Shown in pieces: positions 6,009-15,455 of a stretch of DNA of 32,994 nt. Numbering within the stretch: the first letter of the stretch is position 1; each line of letters begins with the position of its first letter. A program made the translations under genes and the position numbers. The stretch is from CAILUF01 sp964505265 (GTDB lineage Bacteria > Pseudomonadota > Alphaproteobacteria > Rickettsiales > UBA1997): contig CAZDGN010000018.1 of assembly GCA_964505265.1 (NCBI GenBank), positions 1-32,994 of the forward strand, written 5' to 3'. The notes beneath the pieces are model-generated. The model made no database searches. It was given only the letters and a program-made list of their open reading frames with translations, and was not told the DNA's origin.

Positions 6009-7808
6009 TTATATTTTGTCGTAAGAGATTTTTTCCTTTTTAGCACCGCCGTGGGTTGTAGCGCCGTGGCGGGCGGAGCCGACCGTTTGTGCATATTTCC
6101 ACAAAGCTCCCGAAGAATAATCATTTTCTCTAGCTTGCCATTTTTTTCTTCTTTTGGCGATTTCCTCATCGGAAATTAAAACATTTATGGTGCCGTTTTC
6201 GGCATCAATTTTGATTTTGTCGCCATCTTTAAGCAAAGCTATAACCCCGCCAACACTAGCTTCAGGGCTAACATGACCAACACAAAATCCACGAGTTCCA
6301 CCCGAAAATCTACCATCGGTAATAAGGGCAACTTTTTTGCCCATACCCTGACCATAAATCGCCGCAGTTGTTGCCAACATTTCGCGCATTCCAGGGCCAC
6401 CCTTTGGTCCTTCATAGCGGATCACTAGCACATCGCCCTCTTGATATTTTTTTTGTTCAACCGCCTTAAAACATTCTTCTTCGGAATCAAAGCATCGAGC
6501 ATTGCCAATAAAAACTAAATCATCATTTTGCATACCCGCCACTTTTACCACCGCACCGTCAGGAGCCAAATTACCCTTTAACACCACCACTCCACCACTT
6601 GGCGACAATGGTTTTGAAGGTAAATAAACTACATCTTGTTTTTTGTTAAATTTAATGTCCCGCAAATTTTCCGCCATAGTTTTGCCAGTAACGGTAAGGC
6701 AATCGCCGTGGATAAAACCAGCGTCCAACAAGACTTTCAAAATCATTTGCACACCACCTGCTTCATATAAATCTTTGGCAACATATTTGCCACCCGGCTT
6801 CATATCAGCAATATAAGGGGTGCGCTTAAAAATTTTAGATATAGCAAATACATCAAAATCAATGCCACATTCATTAGCAATCGCTGGCAAGTGAAGCACC
6901 GCATTAGTAGAGCCACCTGTTGCCGCCACAATTGTTGCAGCATTTTCTAAGGCTTTTAAAGTAACAATATCTCTGGATTTAATGCCAAGTTCAAGTAAAT
7001 TCATCACCGCTTTTCCTGAATAATAAGAATATTCGTCGCGAGATTCGTAAGGCGCAGGCGCACCAGATGACCCAGGTAAAGCCAAGCCAATTGCCTCAGA
7101 AACGCAAGCCATGGTATTGGCAGTAAACTGTCCGCCACAAGCTCCAGCCGAAGGACAAGCCACCTTAGTTAATTCCGCCAAATCCTTTTCATTCATTTTG
7201 CCTGCATCTCTTTGCCCAACCGCTTCAAACACATCAACAATCGTTACATCCTTGCCTTTAAATTTTCCAGGTAAAATCGAACCACCATACATAAACACCG
7301 AAGGAATATTTAGTCTACACATCGCCATCATCATGCCAGGTAAAGACTTATCGCAACCAGCCAAGCCAACAAGAGCATCATAACAATGTCCGCGTACCGT
7401 AAGCTCAATAGAGTCGGCGATAACTTCACGAGAAACTAAAGATGATTTCATGCCTTGATGTCCGTTGGCAATGCCATCGGTGACAGTTATAGTGGTAAAC
7501 TCACGGGGGGTTCCGCCAAAATCTTTGACTCCTTTTTTGGCAGGTTGCGCCTGTCTTGCCAAAGCGATGTTGCATGGTGCAGCCTCGTTCCAAGCACTTA
7601 CCACTCCAACGAATGGCTTTTGAATATCTTCTTCACTTAAACCATTTGGATATAATTCGGTTTTGATATTATAAAGCATGGTTTTGCGACCCTCGCACCC
7701 ATGGGAAGAAGTTACATATCGTGAAGGTAATTTTGATTTATCGATTGATTTTTTGGTGTTTTTTAAAGCTGAGTTTTTTGATTTTGCTTTCTGTATTTTT
7801 TTTGCCAT
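6009..7808 (-). CDS. ilvD: Dihydroxy-acid dehydratase
   Basis: IlvD dehydrates 2,3-dihydroxy-isovalerate or -methylvalerate to the keto acids that become valine, leucine and isoleucine. The Fe-S cluster ligands are visible as Cys79 (NEAAPCN), Cys152 (AGCDKSLPG) and Cys224 (SAGACGGQF). Other family blocks include TVTDGIANGHQGM, GGSTNAVLHLPAI, and the C-terminal GRFSGGTRG and GHVSPEA. The chain is 599 residues, slightly long because of a lysine-rich N-terminal extension of about 28 residues before SRYVTSSHG. The extension begins at the first in-frame ATG, 16 bases from the pheS stop, and a shorter start is possible. ilvB and ilvH lie about 17 kb away in this window. ilvC and ilvE are not seen here. 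Confidence 0.97.
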   Translation of the reverse strand: MAKKIQKAKSKNSALKNTKKSIDKSKLPSRYVTSSHGCEGRKTMLYNIKTELYPNGLSEEDIQKPFVGVVSAWNEAAPCNIALARQAQPAKKGVKDFGGTPREFTTITVTDGIANGHQGMKSSLVSREVIADSIELTVRGHCYDALVGLAGCDKSLPGMMMAMCRLNIPSVFMYGGSILPGKFKGKDVTIVDVFEAVGQRDAGKMNEKDLAELTKVACPSAGACGGQFTANTMACVSEAIGLALPGSSGAPAPYESRDEYSYYSGKAVMNLLELGIKSRDIVTLKALENAATIVAATGGSTNAVLHLPAIANECGIDFDVFAISKIFKRTPYIADMKPGGKYVAKDLYEAGGVQMILKVLLDAGFIHGDCLTVTGKTMAENLRDIKFNKKQDVVYLPSKPLSPSGGVVVLKGNLAPDGAVVKVAGMQNDDLVFIGNARCFDSEEECFKAVEQKKYQEGDVLVIRYEGPKGGPGMREMLATTAAIYGQGMGKKVALITDGRFSGGTRGFCVGHVSPEASVGGVIALLKDGDKIKIDAENGTINVLISDEEIAKRRKKWQARENDYSSGALWKYAQTVGSARHGATTHGGAKKEKISYDKI

Positions 7809-7824
7809 ACATTATTGAATTAAA

Positions 7825-8859
7825 TTAAAAATCATTTGCCTTGAAACCATAATGCTTCAAAAATCTGATGTCATTTTCAAAGAGCATCCGTAAATCGGTA
7901 ATGCCATATTTAAGCATGGTAAGTCTTTCAATGCCAATACCAAAAGCAAAACCCTGAAACTCATCTGGATTAATATTGCAATTGCTTAAAACATTGCGAT
8001 GAATCATACCACAACCCAAAATTTCCATAAATTTATCGCCCTTGCCAATTTTAATTTTACCATTTTCGATGCCATAATTAATATCAACTTCAGCAGATGG
8101 TTCGGTGAAAGGAAAAAAACTCGGACGGAAACGCAACTCTAGATTTTTTACTTCAAAAAATTGTTCTAAAAAATTTTCAAGCGTTGCCTTTAAATGCCCC
8201 ATATGCACTGACTTATCGACAACAAAACCTTCAAATTGATGAAACATCGGCGTATGAGTTTGGTCGGAATCGCGACGAAAAACTCGCCCCAAAGCACAAA
8301 CTCTAAGCGGCGGCTTTGAGTTTAACATTTTACGAATTTGTGTATTTGAAGTGTGAGTTCGAAGTAAAAGTTCAGAATTTTCTAGATAAAAAGTGTCTTG
8401 CATTTGCCGAGCGGGATGGTCTTTTGGCATATTTAAAGCGGTGAAATTATGAAAATCATCTTCAATTTCTGGACCTTGAGCAAATTCAAAACCAAGAGCA
8501 TTAAAAATATTTTCAATGTCCGCCATAACTTTATTTATCGGATGAATCAAGCCATGATTTTGCGAACGAACTGGAGCGGAAATATCAATTTTTTCAGCGA
8601 TTAAATTTTGTTCTAACTCGGCATTTTCAAAAATGATTTTTTGTTCATCAATTTTTTGCGTTATTAAGTTTCTGGCTTCATTTATTTGAGCACCAAAAGT
8701 TTTTTTTTCTTCAGCCGAAAGATTTTTTAATGTTGTAAATAAGTCATTCAAAGCTGATTTCTTGCCCAAAAACTGCACACGAATTTCATCAAGCTGATTT
8801 TTATTTTTAACATTTTCAAATTGTAAATTGAAATCAGATAAAATATTTTCTATACTCAT
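7825..8859 (-). CDS. pheS: Phenylalanyl-tRNA synthetase alpha subunit
   Basis: PheS is the catalytic class II subunit of the alpha2-beta2 enzyme that charges tRNA-Phe. An N-terminal coiled coil (about 1-90) precedes the class II core. Motif 2 is seen in LGRVFRRDSDQTHTPMFHQF, the phenylalanine-binding part in FRPSFFPFTEPSAEVDI, and motif 3 in GFAFGIGIERLTMLKYGI. The 344 residues are normal for the family. pheT, usually next to pheS, is absent; instead ilvD follows after 16 bases on the same strand. The gene heads a minus-strand unit and diverges from the ABC-2 permease across an 87-base AT-rich spacer that probably holds both promoters. Confidence 0.97.
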   Translation of the reverse strand: MSIENILSDFNLQFENVKNKNQLDEIRVQFLGKKSALNDLFTTLKNLSAEEKKTFGAQINEARNLITQKIDEQKIIFENAELEQNLIAEKIDISAPVRSQNHGLIHPINKVMADIENIFNALGFEFAQGPEIEDDFHNFTALNMPKDHPARQMQDTFYLENSELLLRTHTSNTQIRKMLNSKPPLRVCALGRVFRRDSDQTHTPMFHQFEGFVVDKSVHMGHLKATLENFLEQFFEVKNLELRFRPSFFPFTEPSAEVDINYGIENGKIKIGKGDKFMEILGCGMIHRNVLSNCNINPDEFQGFAFGIGIERLTMLKYGITDLRMLFENDIRFLKHYGFKANDF

Positions 8860-8946
8860 TTTAAAATTTATTATGATTTTTTGTAATAATTTAATTCTAT
8901 TATTAAAATTTTATCATCATTTTACTAAATTTAAACAAAAATATTT

Positions 8947-9714
8947 ATGTCGACAAATTGGTTTGGAACTTTCACTCTTCTAAAAAAAGAAGTTTATCGT
9001 TTTTTTAAAGTCTATCATCAAACCCTATTTTCGCCCGTAGTCAACATAGTTCTATTCTTAGCGGTTTTTAATTTATCCGTTGGTAATCACATTCAAACCA
9101 TTGAAGGCGTTGATTTTGCGATATTTATGTCGGCGGGTTTAATTATGATGGCCTCAATTCAAAACGCCTTCGCCAACTCCTCCTCGTCTTTTGTAATGGG
9201 AAAGGTGATGGGGCATATTGTCGATTATCTAATTCCTCCTCTTGGGGCGATGGAATTACTTATTGCCTTTACCCTTGGAGCCATAATTCGAGGTATTTGC
9301 GTTGGTATTGTCGCTTATTTGACCATCTTGATTTTTGTCCCGCTTGGTTTTCACAATTTTTTGGTGGCATTTTTTTATTTATTTATTGGCTGTATGCTAC
9401 TTGGATTGCTTGGAGTATTGTGCGGAATTTTATCAGATAGTTTTGACCAAATGTCAGCTATGACTAGTTATTTAATCACACCATTAACTTTTTTATCTGG
9501 CACTTTTTATTCAACCAATTCCTTGCCAGAATTTTGGAAAAATATATCGCATTTTAATCCGTTTTTTTATATGATTGATGGCTTTAGATACGGCATTACG
9601 GGCCATAATGATGGCAATCTTACAATTGGTGCAATTTATCTTGTTTTCATCAACTTGGCGCTTGGATTAATAATTTATAAAATGTTTAGAGTTGGTTACA
9701 AAATAAAACAATAA
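8947..9714 (+). CDS. ABC-2 type transporter permease
   Basis: This 255-residue polytopic membrane protein has the layout of ABC-2 permeases (YadH/NodJ/drug or polysaccharide export type). A cytoplasmic start (TLLKKEVYRFFKVYHQTLFSPVVN) leads into about six hydrophobic segments. Near residues 180-215 is the family-typical LITPLTFLSGTFYSTNSLP, followed by NPFFYMIDGFRYG. Its substrate cannot be told from sequence. The partner ATPase is normally adjacent; here no ATP-binding cassette gene is next to it, so the ATPase must be encoded elsewhere. It is flanked by the divergent pheS and, after a 182-base spacer, by dprA on the same strand. No Shine-Dalgarno sequence is seen. Confidence 0.9.
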   Translation: MSTNWFGTFTLLKKEVYRFFKVYHQTLFSPVVNIVLFLAVFNLSVGNHIQTIEGVDFAIFMSAGLIMMASIQNAFANSSSSFVMGKVMGHIVDYLIPPLGAMELLIAFTLGAIIRGICVGIVAYLTILIFVPLGFHNFLVAFFYLFIGCMLLGLLGVLCGILSDSFDQMSAMTSYLITPLTFLSGTFYSTNSLPEFWKNISHFNPFFYMIDGFRYGITGHNDGNLTIGAIYLVFINLALGLIIYKMFRVGYKIKQ

Positions 9715-9896
9715 ATAGGTTTTTTAAGGATATTTTATTTTTGTGATATTCTCAAAATGTTTTATTTTGAAATAATATAAAAATTTATTTTAAAATTTCT
9801 TGCAAGCTATGTTTTTTCATAAATAATTTAGAAAAGATTTATTTTAATCTTAACTAACAACAAATTTATCTCATATTAATCTAAACCCTTCGCCAC

Positions 9897-11018
9897 ATGA
9901 AAACAAAAAATATAGAAAATAGTTCAAATATTTCTCAAGCAGAGATTATTGACAACATACAATTAATTCGTTGCGAAAATATCGGACCAATTACCTATTA
10001 CAAGATTCTAGAAAAATTTGGCAGCGCTAGAAATGCTCTAGAAAATTTTAGCGATGTCAGCAAAATCAGCAATCGCAATATCAAATTATGCAGTCGCAAC
10101 AATGCCGAAAAAGAATTTGAGCTTACCGAAAAATTTGGTGCTAAAATTATACTTCACACCGATCCAAATTACCCAAAATTACTCAAAGAAATCAGTGATG
10201 CACCGCCAATAATATCGGTAAAAGGTGATTTGGAATTACTCAATACCGAAAAAATTGCAGTGGTTGGTCCGCGAAATGCCTCACAAAATGCTATTTCTTA
10301 TGCCAAAAAATTTGCCTTACTTCTTGGACAAAATTCAATTGTAAGTGTATCTGGAATGGCTAGAGGTATTGATACTGCCGTTCATGAAGCATCAATTTTA
10401 AGCGGCACTATCGCCATTTTAGCTGGAGGAATTAACAATATTTATCCTCGTGAAAACACCAAATTATATCATCAAATTGCCGATTGTGGTATAATTTTAT
10501 CGGAAATGTCTTTTGGTTTTGAGCCAAAAGGTCCAAATTTTTTACAAAGAAATCGCTTAATTTCTGGCTTATCTGTTGCCACCGTCATCATTGAAGCTGG
10601 TCTACAATCAGGTAGTTTAGCAACCGCCAAGCATGCAATGGAGCAAAATCGCGAGGTATTTGCAGTTCCTGGATCGCCTTTTGACCCTAGATGCCAAGGC
10701 ACTAATCGCTTAATCAAAGATGGAGCAAATATTATTACCGAAGTCGAAGATATTTTAAATTCCACTTCTAAAAAGAATCATCTTATGAAAAAAGCTTCAA
10801 CTATTTCGCAAATAAAAAAAGATTATAATTTTTCTAATGATGAAATTGGTGTTGCAGGAGAGGAAATTCTTAACAAACTAAATGCCGAACCAACTAATAT
10901 AGATTTTTTGATTTCTCAACTGCAAATTCCTATTAATCTATTTAATACAGCGGTTATGGAGCTCGAACTTTACAATAAAGTTTCAGTAAATTACGGCAAA
11001 ATCATGAAGCTGGTTTAG
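9897..11018 (+). CDS. dprA: DNA-processing protein DprA (Smf)
   Basis: DprA binds incoming single-stranded DNA in the cytoplasm during transformation and loads RecA. An N-terminal helix-hairpin-helix-like part (about 15-60) is followed by the Rossmann-like DprA domain. That domain shows VVGPRNAS (122-129), GMARGIDTAVHEA (153-165), ILAGGINNIYPREN (174-187), EAGLQSGSLATA (233-244) and GSPFDPRCQGTNRLI (259-273). A C-terminal winged-helix (DML1-like) region lies at about 310-373. The length of 373 is normal. Its stop (11016-11018) directly abuts the stop of the converging sdhE. Together with comEC and two prepilins in the same window it suggests natural competence, though DprA is also kept in many non-competent bacteria. 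Confidence 0.96.
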   Translation: MKTKNIENSSNISQAEIIDNIQLIRCENIGPITYYKILEKFGSARNALENFSDVSKISNRNIKLCSRNNAEKEFELTEKFGAKIILHTDPNYPKLLKEISDAPPIISVKGDLELLNTEKIAVVGPRNASQNAISYAKKFALLLGQNSIVSVSGMARGIDTAVHEASILSGTIAILAGGINNIYPRENTKLYHQIADCGIILSEMSFGFEPKGPNFLQRNRLISGLSVATVIIEAGLQSGSLATAKHAMEQNREVFAVPGSPFDPRCQGTNRLIKDGANIITEVEDILNSTSKKNHLMKKASTISQIKKDYNFSNDEIGVAGEEILNKLNAEPTNIDFLISQLQIPINLFNTAVMELELYNKVSVNYGKIMKLV

Positions 11019-11294
11019 TTAAATTTGGTGAAATTCTTGAATTGCCGAAATTAATTTTTTATATTGCTTAGGGGTTGGAGTTTTGTTTAAAATCCAATCA
11101 TAAATTTCCCAATCATCTTCCTGTAAAAAATTTTCACATAAATTTAAATCAAAATCTACCAAATTATTTTGATTTACCTCAAAAAAATTGCCTAATAAAA
11201 AATCCGTCTCTTTGCACCCACGATGTAAGGAGCGATATAAAATTTTTCTAAGCTGGTTAGAATTTTTATTTGAATTTTCAAGGTTATACTTCAT
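11019..11294 (-). CDS. sdhE: Succinate dehydrogenase flavinylation factor SdhE
   Basis: SdhE (Sdh5/DUF339) helps attach FAD covalently to the flavoprotein subunit of succinate dehydrogenase. The 91-residue protein is a small helical bundle. The conserved motif is seen as HRGCKETD (24-31), a variant of the usual RRGxxExD, and the C-terminal half (EDDWEIYDWILNKTPTP) matches the family. It overlaps the end of the HIT-protein gene by 11 bases, which implies translational coupling. sdhA is not in this window. Confidence 0.88.
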   Translation of the reverse strand: MKYNLENSNKNSNQLRKILYRSLHRGCKETDFLLGNFFEVNQNNLVDFDLNLCENFLQEDDWEIYDWILNKTPTPKQYKKLISAIQEFHQI

Positions 11295-11700
11295 GATATT
11301 TTTGGATTTTATTTTGTAATTTTTCTAAAATTTTTGTAAGATTTTCTCCGCAATATTTTACAATTTCGGCATTGCCCCAAACTGGCTTTGGATAGGTTTT
11401 GTCGTTTTGAGTTCTAACAATAATATGGATATGAAGTTGCGAAACCACATTGCCAAGATTAGCAATATTTAGCTTGTCGCACTTAAATTCTTGTTTTAAA
11501 ATTTTGGCAATAAAATTTATTTCTTTTAACAAAATAATTTGGTCATTGAAATCTAAGTCGATAATATCTTTCAAATCAGGTTTTTTTGGCACCAAAATAA
11601 TCCATGGATAATTTGCATCATTCATTAGAAGAGCCATCGACAAATCTAAATCGCCCAAATAAAAACTATCTTCTTGCAATTTTTTATCCAACTTAAACAT
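11284..11700 (-). CDS. HIT-family nucleotide-binding protein
   Basis: HIT proteins hydrolyse or transfer nucleotides from dinucleoside polyphosphates or related substrates. This 138-residue protein ends with the alphaproteobacterial form of the motif: GNVVSQLHIHIIVR, with Gln88, His90 and His92, followed by PKPVWG. In classical HIT enzymes the motif is HxHxH; a glutamine in the first position is common in this alphaproteobacterial subfamily. The middle histidine (His92), which would be the nucleophile, is kept. An N-terminal strand-rich half includes YPWIILVPKK. It is the first gene of a pair with sdhE and is divergent from recN. Its substrate is unknown. Confidence 0.88.
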   Translation of the reverse strand: MFKLDKKLQEDSFYLGDLDLSMALLMNDANYPWIILVPKKPDLKDIIDLDFNDQIILLKEINFIAKILKQEFKCDKLNIANLGNVVSQLHIHIIVRTQNDKTYPKPVWGNAEIVKYCGENLTKILEKLQNKIQKYHEV

Positions 11701-11785
11701 TCTTAACTTAAAAATTTTGTTTGTAGAATTTAATTATAAAATTAAAATATTTTCATATTTTATATAAAAATTTAATTAGTGTAAA

Positions 11786-13474
11786 GTGTTAAAATTTTTA
11801 GCAATAAACAATATTGTTTTAATTAATAAGGCTGAAATAAATTTTCAAAAAGGTCTTAGCATTTTATCGGGAGAAACTGGCTCTGGAAAATCAATTTTAC
11901 TTGATGCCATCGGTTTAATAATTGGCTTTCGCTCCAATCAGAGATTAATCGGTAATTTTGACAAAAAATCTTCGGTAATTGCCGAGTTTGACATTAGCGA
12001 TAACGAAAATTGCCAAAAAATTCTCACTGAGAATTCTATAAATTTTGATGAGGAAAACACCCTAATCATTCGCAGAAATCTTGCGGAGAATCTTAATAAA
12101 GTTTTTGCTAATGACACTATAATTGGGGTTAATTTATTAGCGAAAATTGGTGAAACTTTAGTTGAAATTCATGGTCAGCATGAGCAACACGGACTTTTAA
12201 ATCAGGCAACCCACCAAAAAATATTAGATGAATTTGCGGGCAATGAAAAATTATGCCTTGATTTAAAAAAAATCTATGAAGAGCTTACAAATATTGACCA
12301 GAAAATTACTCAATATCAGGAAAAAAAGGTAAAAATTGACCGCGAAAAAGATTTTTTAAATCACACTATAAACGAGATAAATCAAGCATCAATCATTGAA
12401 AATGAAGAAGAAATATTGGTTCAAAAAAAGGATCAAATTAATGCTAAAAATAAAATTAATAATTTTTTTAGTGAAGTAAAAAATAATTTAAATGAAGTCC
12501 AAATAAACATTATTAGTTGCCAAAAAATTATTTCTAGAAATCATAATCTAATTGAAAATAATCTTAGCGAATATCAAGAATCAATTAATCAAATTAGCAT
12601 AAATAATGAAGAATTTATCGAAAAATCTCAAGATGATCTAAAAAATATCGAAATTATTTTACGACAAATCAATGCCAATGAAGACTCCCTTCCAGAAATC
12701 GAAGAAAGATTGTTTTTACTTCGAAATTTAGCAAAAAAACATCAATGTCAAATTTCTGAACTCAATGAGGTTTCTTTAAAATGTCAAACTCAACTTGATT
12801 TAATTAAAGATGAAGAGCAATTTTCACAAAATATTTTGCAAAACAGAATAAAATTACTCAAAGATTTCCAAAAAATTGCTGAGGAATTATCACTTAAACG
12901 AAAAAAATCAGCGATTGAGTTGGCAAAAAAAGTCGAAGAAGAGCTAGATTTTCTGAAGATGCAAGGCACTAAATTTTTGGTAGAAATAATTAGTTTAAAA
13001 AATGAAAATCAACAACAGGAATATTTTTTAAACGGTTTTGAAAGAGTTAAATTTAAAGCATCACTTAACAAAAATTCCTTTGATGAAATCACTAAAATAG
13101 CATCGGGTGGAGAATTATCAAGATTTATGTTGGCACTTAAAGTTGCGTTAATTGATGTAAAATCAGTTCCGACCATGATTTTTGATGAAATAGACACTGG
13201 AATTAGCGGAAGTACCTGTGATGCAGTCGGCAAAAGACTTAAATCCTTAGCATCAAAATCACAAATTTTAGTTGTAACTCACCATCCACAAATTGCCAGC
13301 AAAGCTGATGTAAATTATCAAATAAGCAAAACAGAAAAAGATGGAAAAATTAATAGTTTTATCAAAATTTTAAATACCGACGAAAAAATCCTAGAAATTG
13401 CCAGAATGCTTTCAGGAGAAGATGTGAGCAACGAAGCAATTAGCACTGCCAAAAAATTGATAAATGCTAATTAA
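11786..13474 (+). CDS. recN: DNA repair protein RecN
   Basis: RecN is an SMC-like ATPase that gathers and protects double-strand breaks for RecA-dependent repair. At 562 residues it has the normal length. Walker A is GETGSGKS (29-36), followed by the family-specific IHGQHEQHGLL near 130-140. A long coiled-coil region runs from about 150 to 370. The C-terminal head has the signature IASGGELSRFMLALK, Walker B MIFDEIDTGISG, and the switch ILVVTHHPQIAS. The start is GTG at 11786, directly before LKFLAINNI, where RecN proteins usually begin. No ribosome binding site is clear. Its last 8 bases overlap the converging prepilin gene. Confidence 0.96.
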   Translation: MLKFLAINNIVLINKAEINFQKGLSILSGETGSGKSILLDAIGLIIGFRSNQRLIGNFDKKSSVIAEFDISDNENCQKILTENSINFDEENTLIIRRNLAENLNKVFANDTIIGVNLLAKIGETLVEIHGQHEQHGLLNQATHQKILDEFAGNEKLCLDLKKIYEELTNIDQKITQYQEKKVKIDREKDFLNHTINEINQASIIENEEEILVQKKDQINAKNKINNFFSEVKNNLNEVQINIISCQKIISRNHNLIENNLSEYQESINQISINNEEFIEKSQDDLKNIEIILRQINANEDSLPEIEERLFLLRNLAKKHQCQISELNEVSLKCQTQLDLIKDEEQFSQNILQNRIKLLKDFQKIAEELSLKRKKSAIELAKKVEEELDFLKMQGTKFLVEIISLKNENQQQEYFLNGFERVKFKASLNKNSFDEITKIASGGELSRFMLALKVALIDVKSVPTMIFDEIDTGISGSTCDAVGKRLKSLASKSQILVVTHHPQIASKADVNYQISKTEKDGKINSFIKILNTDEKILEIARMLSGEDVSNEAISTAKKLINAN

Positions 13475-14369
13475 TAAAAGGATTTTGTGGTAATTTTACT
13501 CCATATTTTTCGGACAAATATTTTTGCACCCTATAACGAGAATTATCTTCTAAAAAAGACCCGAAAACAATAATTTCATAATATTCAACCCCGCTATTAT
13601 CGGAACCAATATTAAAATATCCAAGGAAATTTTGACGCTTATAAGGAGTGGCAATAGAATTTTTGTAGGCGATACCGTTAGAAAAAAGATTAACATTTAC
13701 ATCATTTCCTAGCACTGAAATTATTTCAATGTCATCGCCATTGCCATCTTTTGCCGCACTAGCAATATCTGCAACCACATTTCCGGATGCACTATTGCCT
13801 GTAAAGGTTATTTTGGCTTTTTTATTTTCGTCATATTGCAAAAATAATTGCGAATTTCCAGTGCAGGTAGTTATGTTTGAGATTTGTGGACAAAATTTTA
13901 AAATTGATTTTGAAGCAGTTGGTTTTACAACGACAAAAATAGTAAACCCCTTCTCATCAAAAATATCTGAAAAATTTATGGACTTATTTGAGTCAATTGA
14001 GCTAATGGGTTTCAGTCTGGGCAATGTCCCAAAACTTCCATCCTTATAATAAAAATTACCTATAAATTTAAAGCCCAAATCTTTAGAAATCTGTTGACTT
14101 AAATCATTCCAAAAAACTGGCTTGGTGTTGCTGTTATTATAAGTAGCTTCGCCTCTTTTATTATCAGGCCATGATTCGGATGTGGAGGTTTCTAGCCACA
14201 ATACTACATTTGGTATTCTTATAATTTGTGAACCTTTGGTGATGGATCTTGCTGAATTTAATTTTGAATCAGATATGATGTCAATTGCCTTAGATACGCC
14301 AGCAATCAAAATACCCACAATCAATATGACTATGGATATTTCGATTAAGCTAAAGGCTTTCCTTGGCAT
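13467..14369 (-). CDS. Prepilin-like protein with LamG-like body (second of pair)
   Basis: The start MPRKAFSLIEISIVILIVG is a textbook type III (prepilin) signal: cleavage expected after Ala5, Phe6 as the new N-terminus, Glu10 at mature position 5, then a hydrophobic helix to about residue 26. After a short linker (DIISDSKLNSARS) comes a globular body of about 250 residues. This body starts with NVVLWLETS and WPDNKRG, includes FWNDLS, and ends in YYEIIVFGSFLEDN...YLSEKYGV. That bracket (a WLD-type start and an EII...YL..KYG end) is typical of concanavalin A/LamG-like folds. It lies 12 bases after a paralogue of equal length and similar layout. The likely location is a pilus or pseudopilus, or surface display at its tip. 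Its stop overlaps the recN 3' end by 8 bases. The function is inferred. Confidence 0.85.
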   Translation of the reverse strand: MPRKAFSLIEISIVILIVGILIAGVSKAIDIISDSKLNSARSITKGSQIIRIPNVVLWLETSTSESWPDNKRGEATYNNSNTKPVFWNDLSQQISKDLGFKFIGNFYYKDGSFGTLPRLKPISSIDSNKSINFSDIFDEKGFTIFVVVKPTASKSILKFCPQISNITTCTGNSQLFLQYDENKKAKITFTGNSASGNVVADIASAAKDGNGDDIEIISVLGNDVNVNLFSNGIAYKNSIATPYKRQNFLGYFNIGSDNSGVEYYEIIVFGSFLEDNSRYRVQKYLSEKYGVKLPQNPFIN

Positions 14370-14381
14370 TTTTTTATATTT

Positions 14382-15284
14382 TTACGAAGAGGCAAATGCG
14401 GTGACACCTCTTGCAGCTGTATTTGGAACTCCATATTTATCAAATAAATATTTTTCAACTTTTTGTCTCATTGAATCTTCCATAAATTCTCCAACCACAA
14501 TGATTTCATAAATTTCGGCTCCATTTTCTAAGACAAATAATCCATTAGCAAAACCAACTAAAGGAGCAGCAGTGGCTGGTTTTCCAAGATTTTTACCAAA
14601 GCTAAAAATGTTGGCATTTGAACCATTAGCAGTTGCAGTTATAATATCAATTTTATCACCACCAAAATCAAAATCTGATGCAGCAGAAGCTGTGGCGGCT
14701 TCATCAAGAGATCCAGTTTTAGGATAAGTTATTTTAGCTACACTTGAAGCATTAAATTCCAATAAGATTTTAGAACCAGCTGAACTACAAGCCACCACAC
14801 TACAAAAAGCAAAAAGAGGTTGGGTAGCTTTTTTCTTGGCAACAACAAATAGAGTAAAACCCTTACCATTTAAATCAAACAATGACGAATAAGGCACTGC
14901 AGATGAAGGAGCGGAAATATCGGCATTTGGTTTTAAATAAGGCAAGTTAGAACCATTATTTTCAGTGTAATTAAAACTTCCTGTAAATTTAAAGCCAACA
15001 GTTGGTGGGGTTTGTGGATTTAAATCAGTGAATGTTGATGATGTATAGGTTTGAGTTCCGCGCTTATTATCTGGCCAAGAATCGGCTTGACTTACATCTA
15101 GCCACAATACTAGATTACTTAATCTTGGAACTATGGAACCCCTAGATATTGATCTAGCACTCTTGAGTTTTGAGTCGGATAACATATCGGTTGCCTTTGA
15201 AATTCCAGCTATCAATAAACCGATTATCAAGATTACGATTGAAATTTCAATTAAGCTAAATGCTTTTTTAGTAGAATGTTTCAT
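14382..15284 (-). CDS. Prepilin-like protein with LamG-like body (first of pair)
   Basis: The N-terminus MKHSTKKAFSLIEISIVILI is a prepilin signal with cleavage expected after Ala8 and Glu13 at mature position 5. The body repeats the plan of its neighbour: SNLVLWLDVS, SWPDNKRGTQTY, GFKFTGSFNY near 100, GFTLFVVAKK, and the C-terminal EIYEIIVVGEFMEDS...YLFDKYGV. The paralogue and this protein share length (300) and order of blocks but differ through most of the body, which suggests an old duplication. Cysteine pairs occur in the middle (FCSVVACSS) and may form a disulphide after export. It is first in a two-gene minus-strand operon. No pilus assembly genes (pilB, pilC, pilQ, pilD) lie in the window, so partners must be elsewhere. 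Confidence 0.85.
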   Translation of the reverse strand: MKHSTKKAFSLIEISIVILIIGLLIAGISKATDMLSDSKLKSARSISRGSIVPRLSNLVLWLDVSQADSWPDNKRGTQTYTSSTFTDLNPQTPPTVGFKFTGSFNYTENNGSNLPYLKPNADISAPSSAVPYSSLFDLNGKGFTLFVVAKKKATQPLFAFCSVVACSSAGSKILLEFNASSVAKITYPKTGSLDEAATASAASDFDFGGDKIDIITATANGSNANIFSFGKNLGKPATAAPLVGFANGLFVLENGAEIYEIIVVGEFMEDSMRQKVEKYLFDKYGVPNTAARGVTAFASS

Positions 15285-15455
15285 TTTAAATTTAATTTGT
15301 TTAGGATTAGTATTCGATTTATATTTTTTTCATCTATTTAAAAATTTCAAACCTAATCTTGTTAATTCTATTTATTTTAGTAATCTAGGTTTTTTTTGAA
15401 ACATTTTAGATTATTAATTATTTTTTTTAAAATTTTTCAAACAAAAATTAAACTC

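Noticed and set aside
9752..9770. Hairpin after the ABC-2 permease as a terminator
   Set aside because: The 7-bp stem is almost all A-T, is not followed by a T run, and is expected by chance in this composition.
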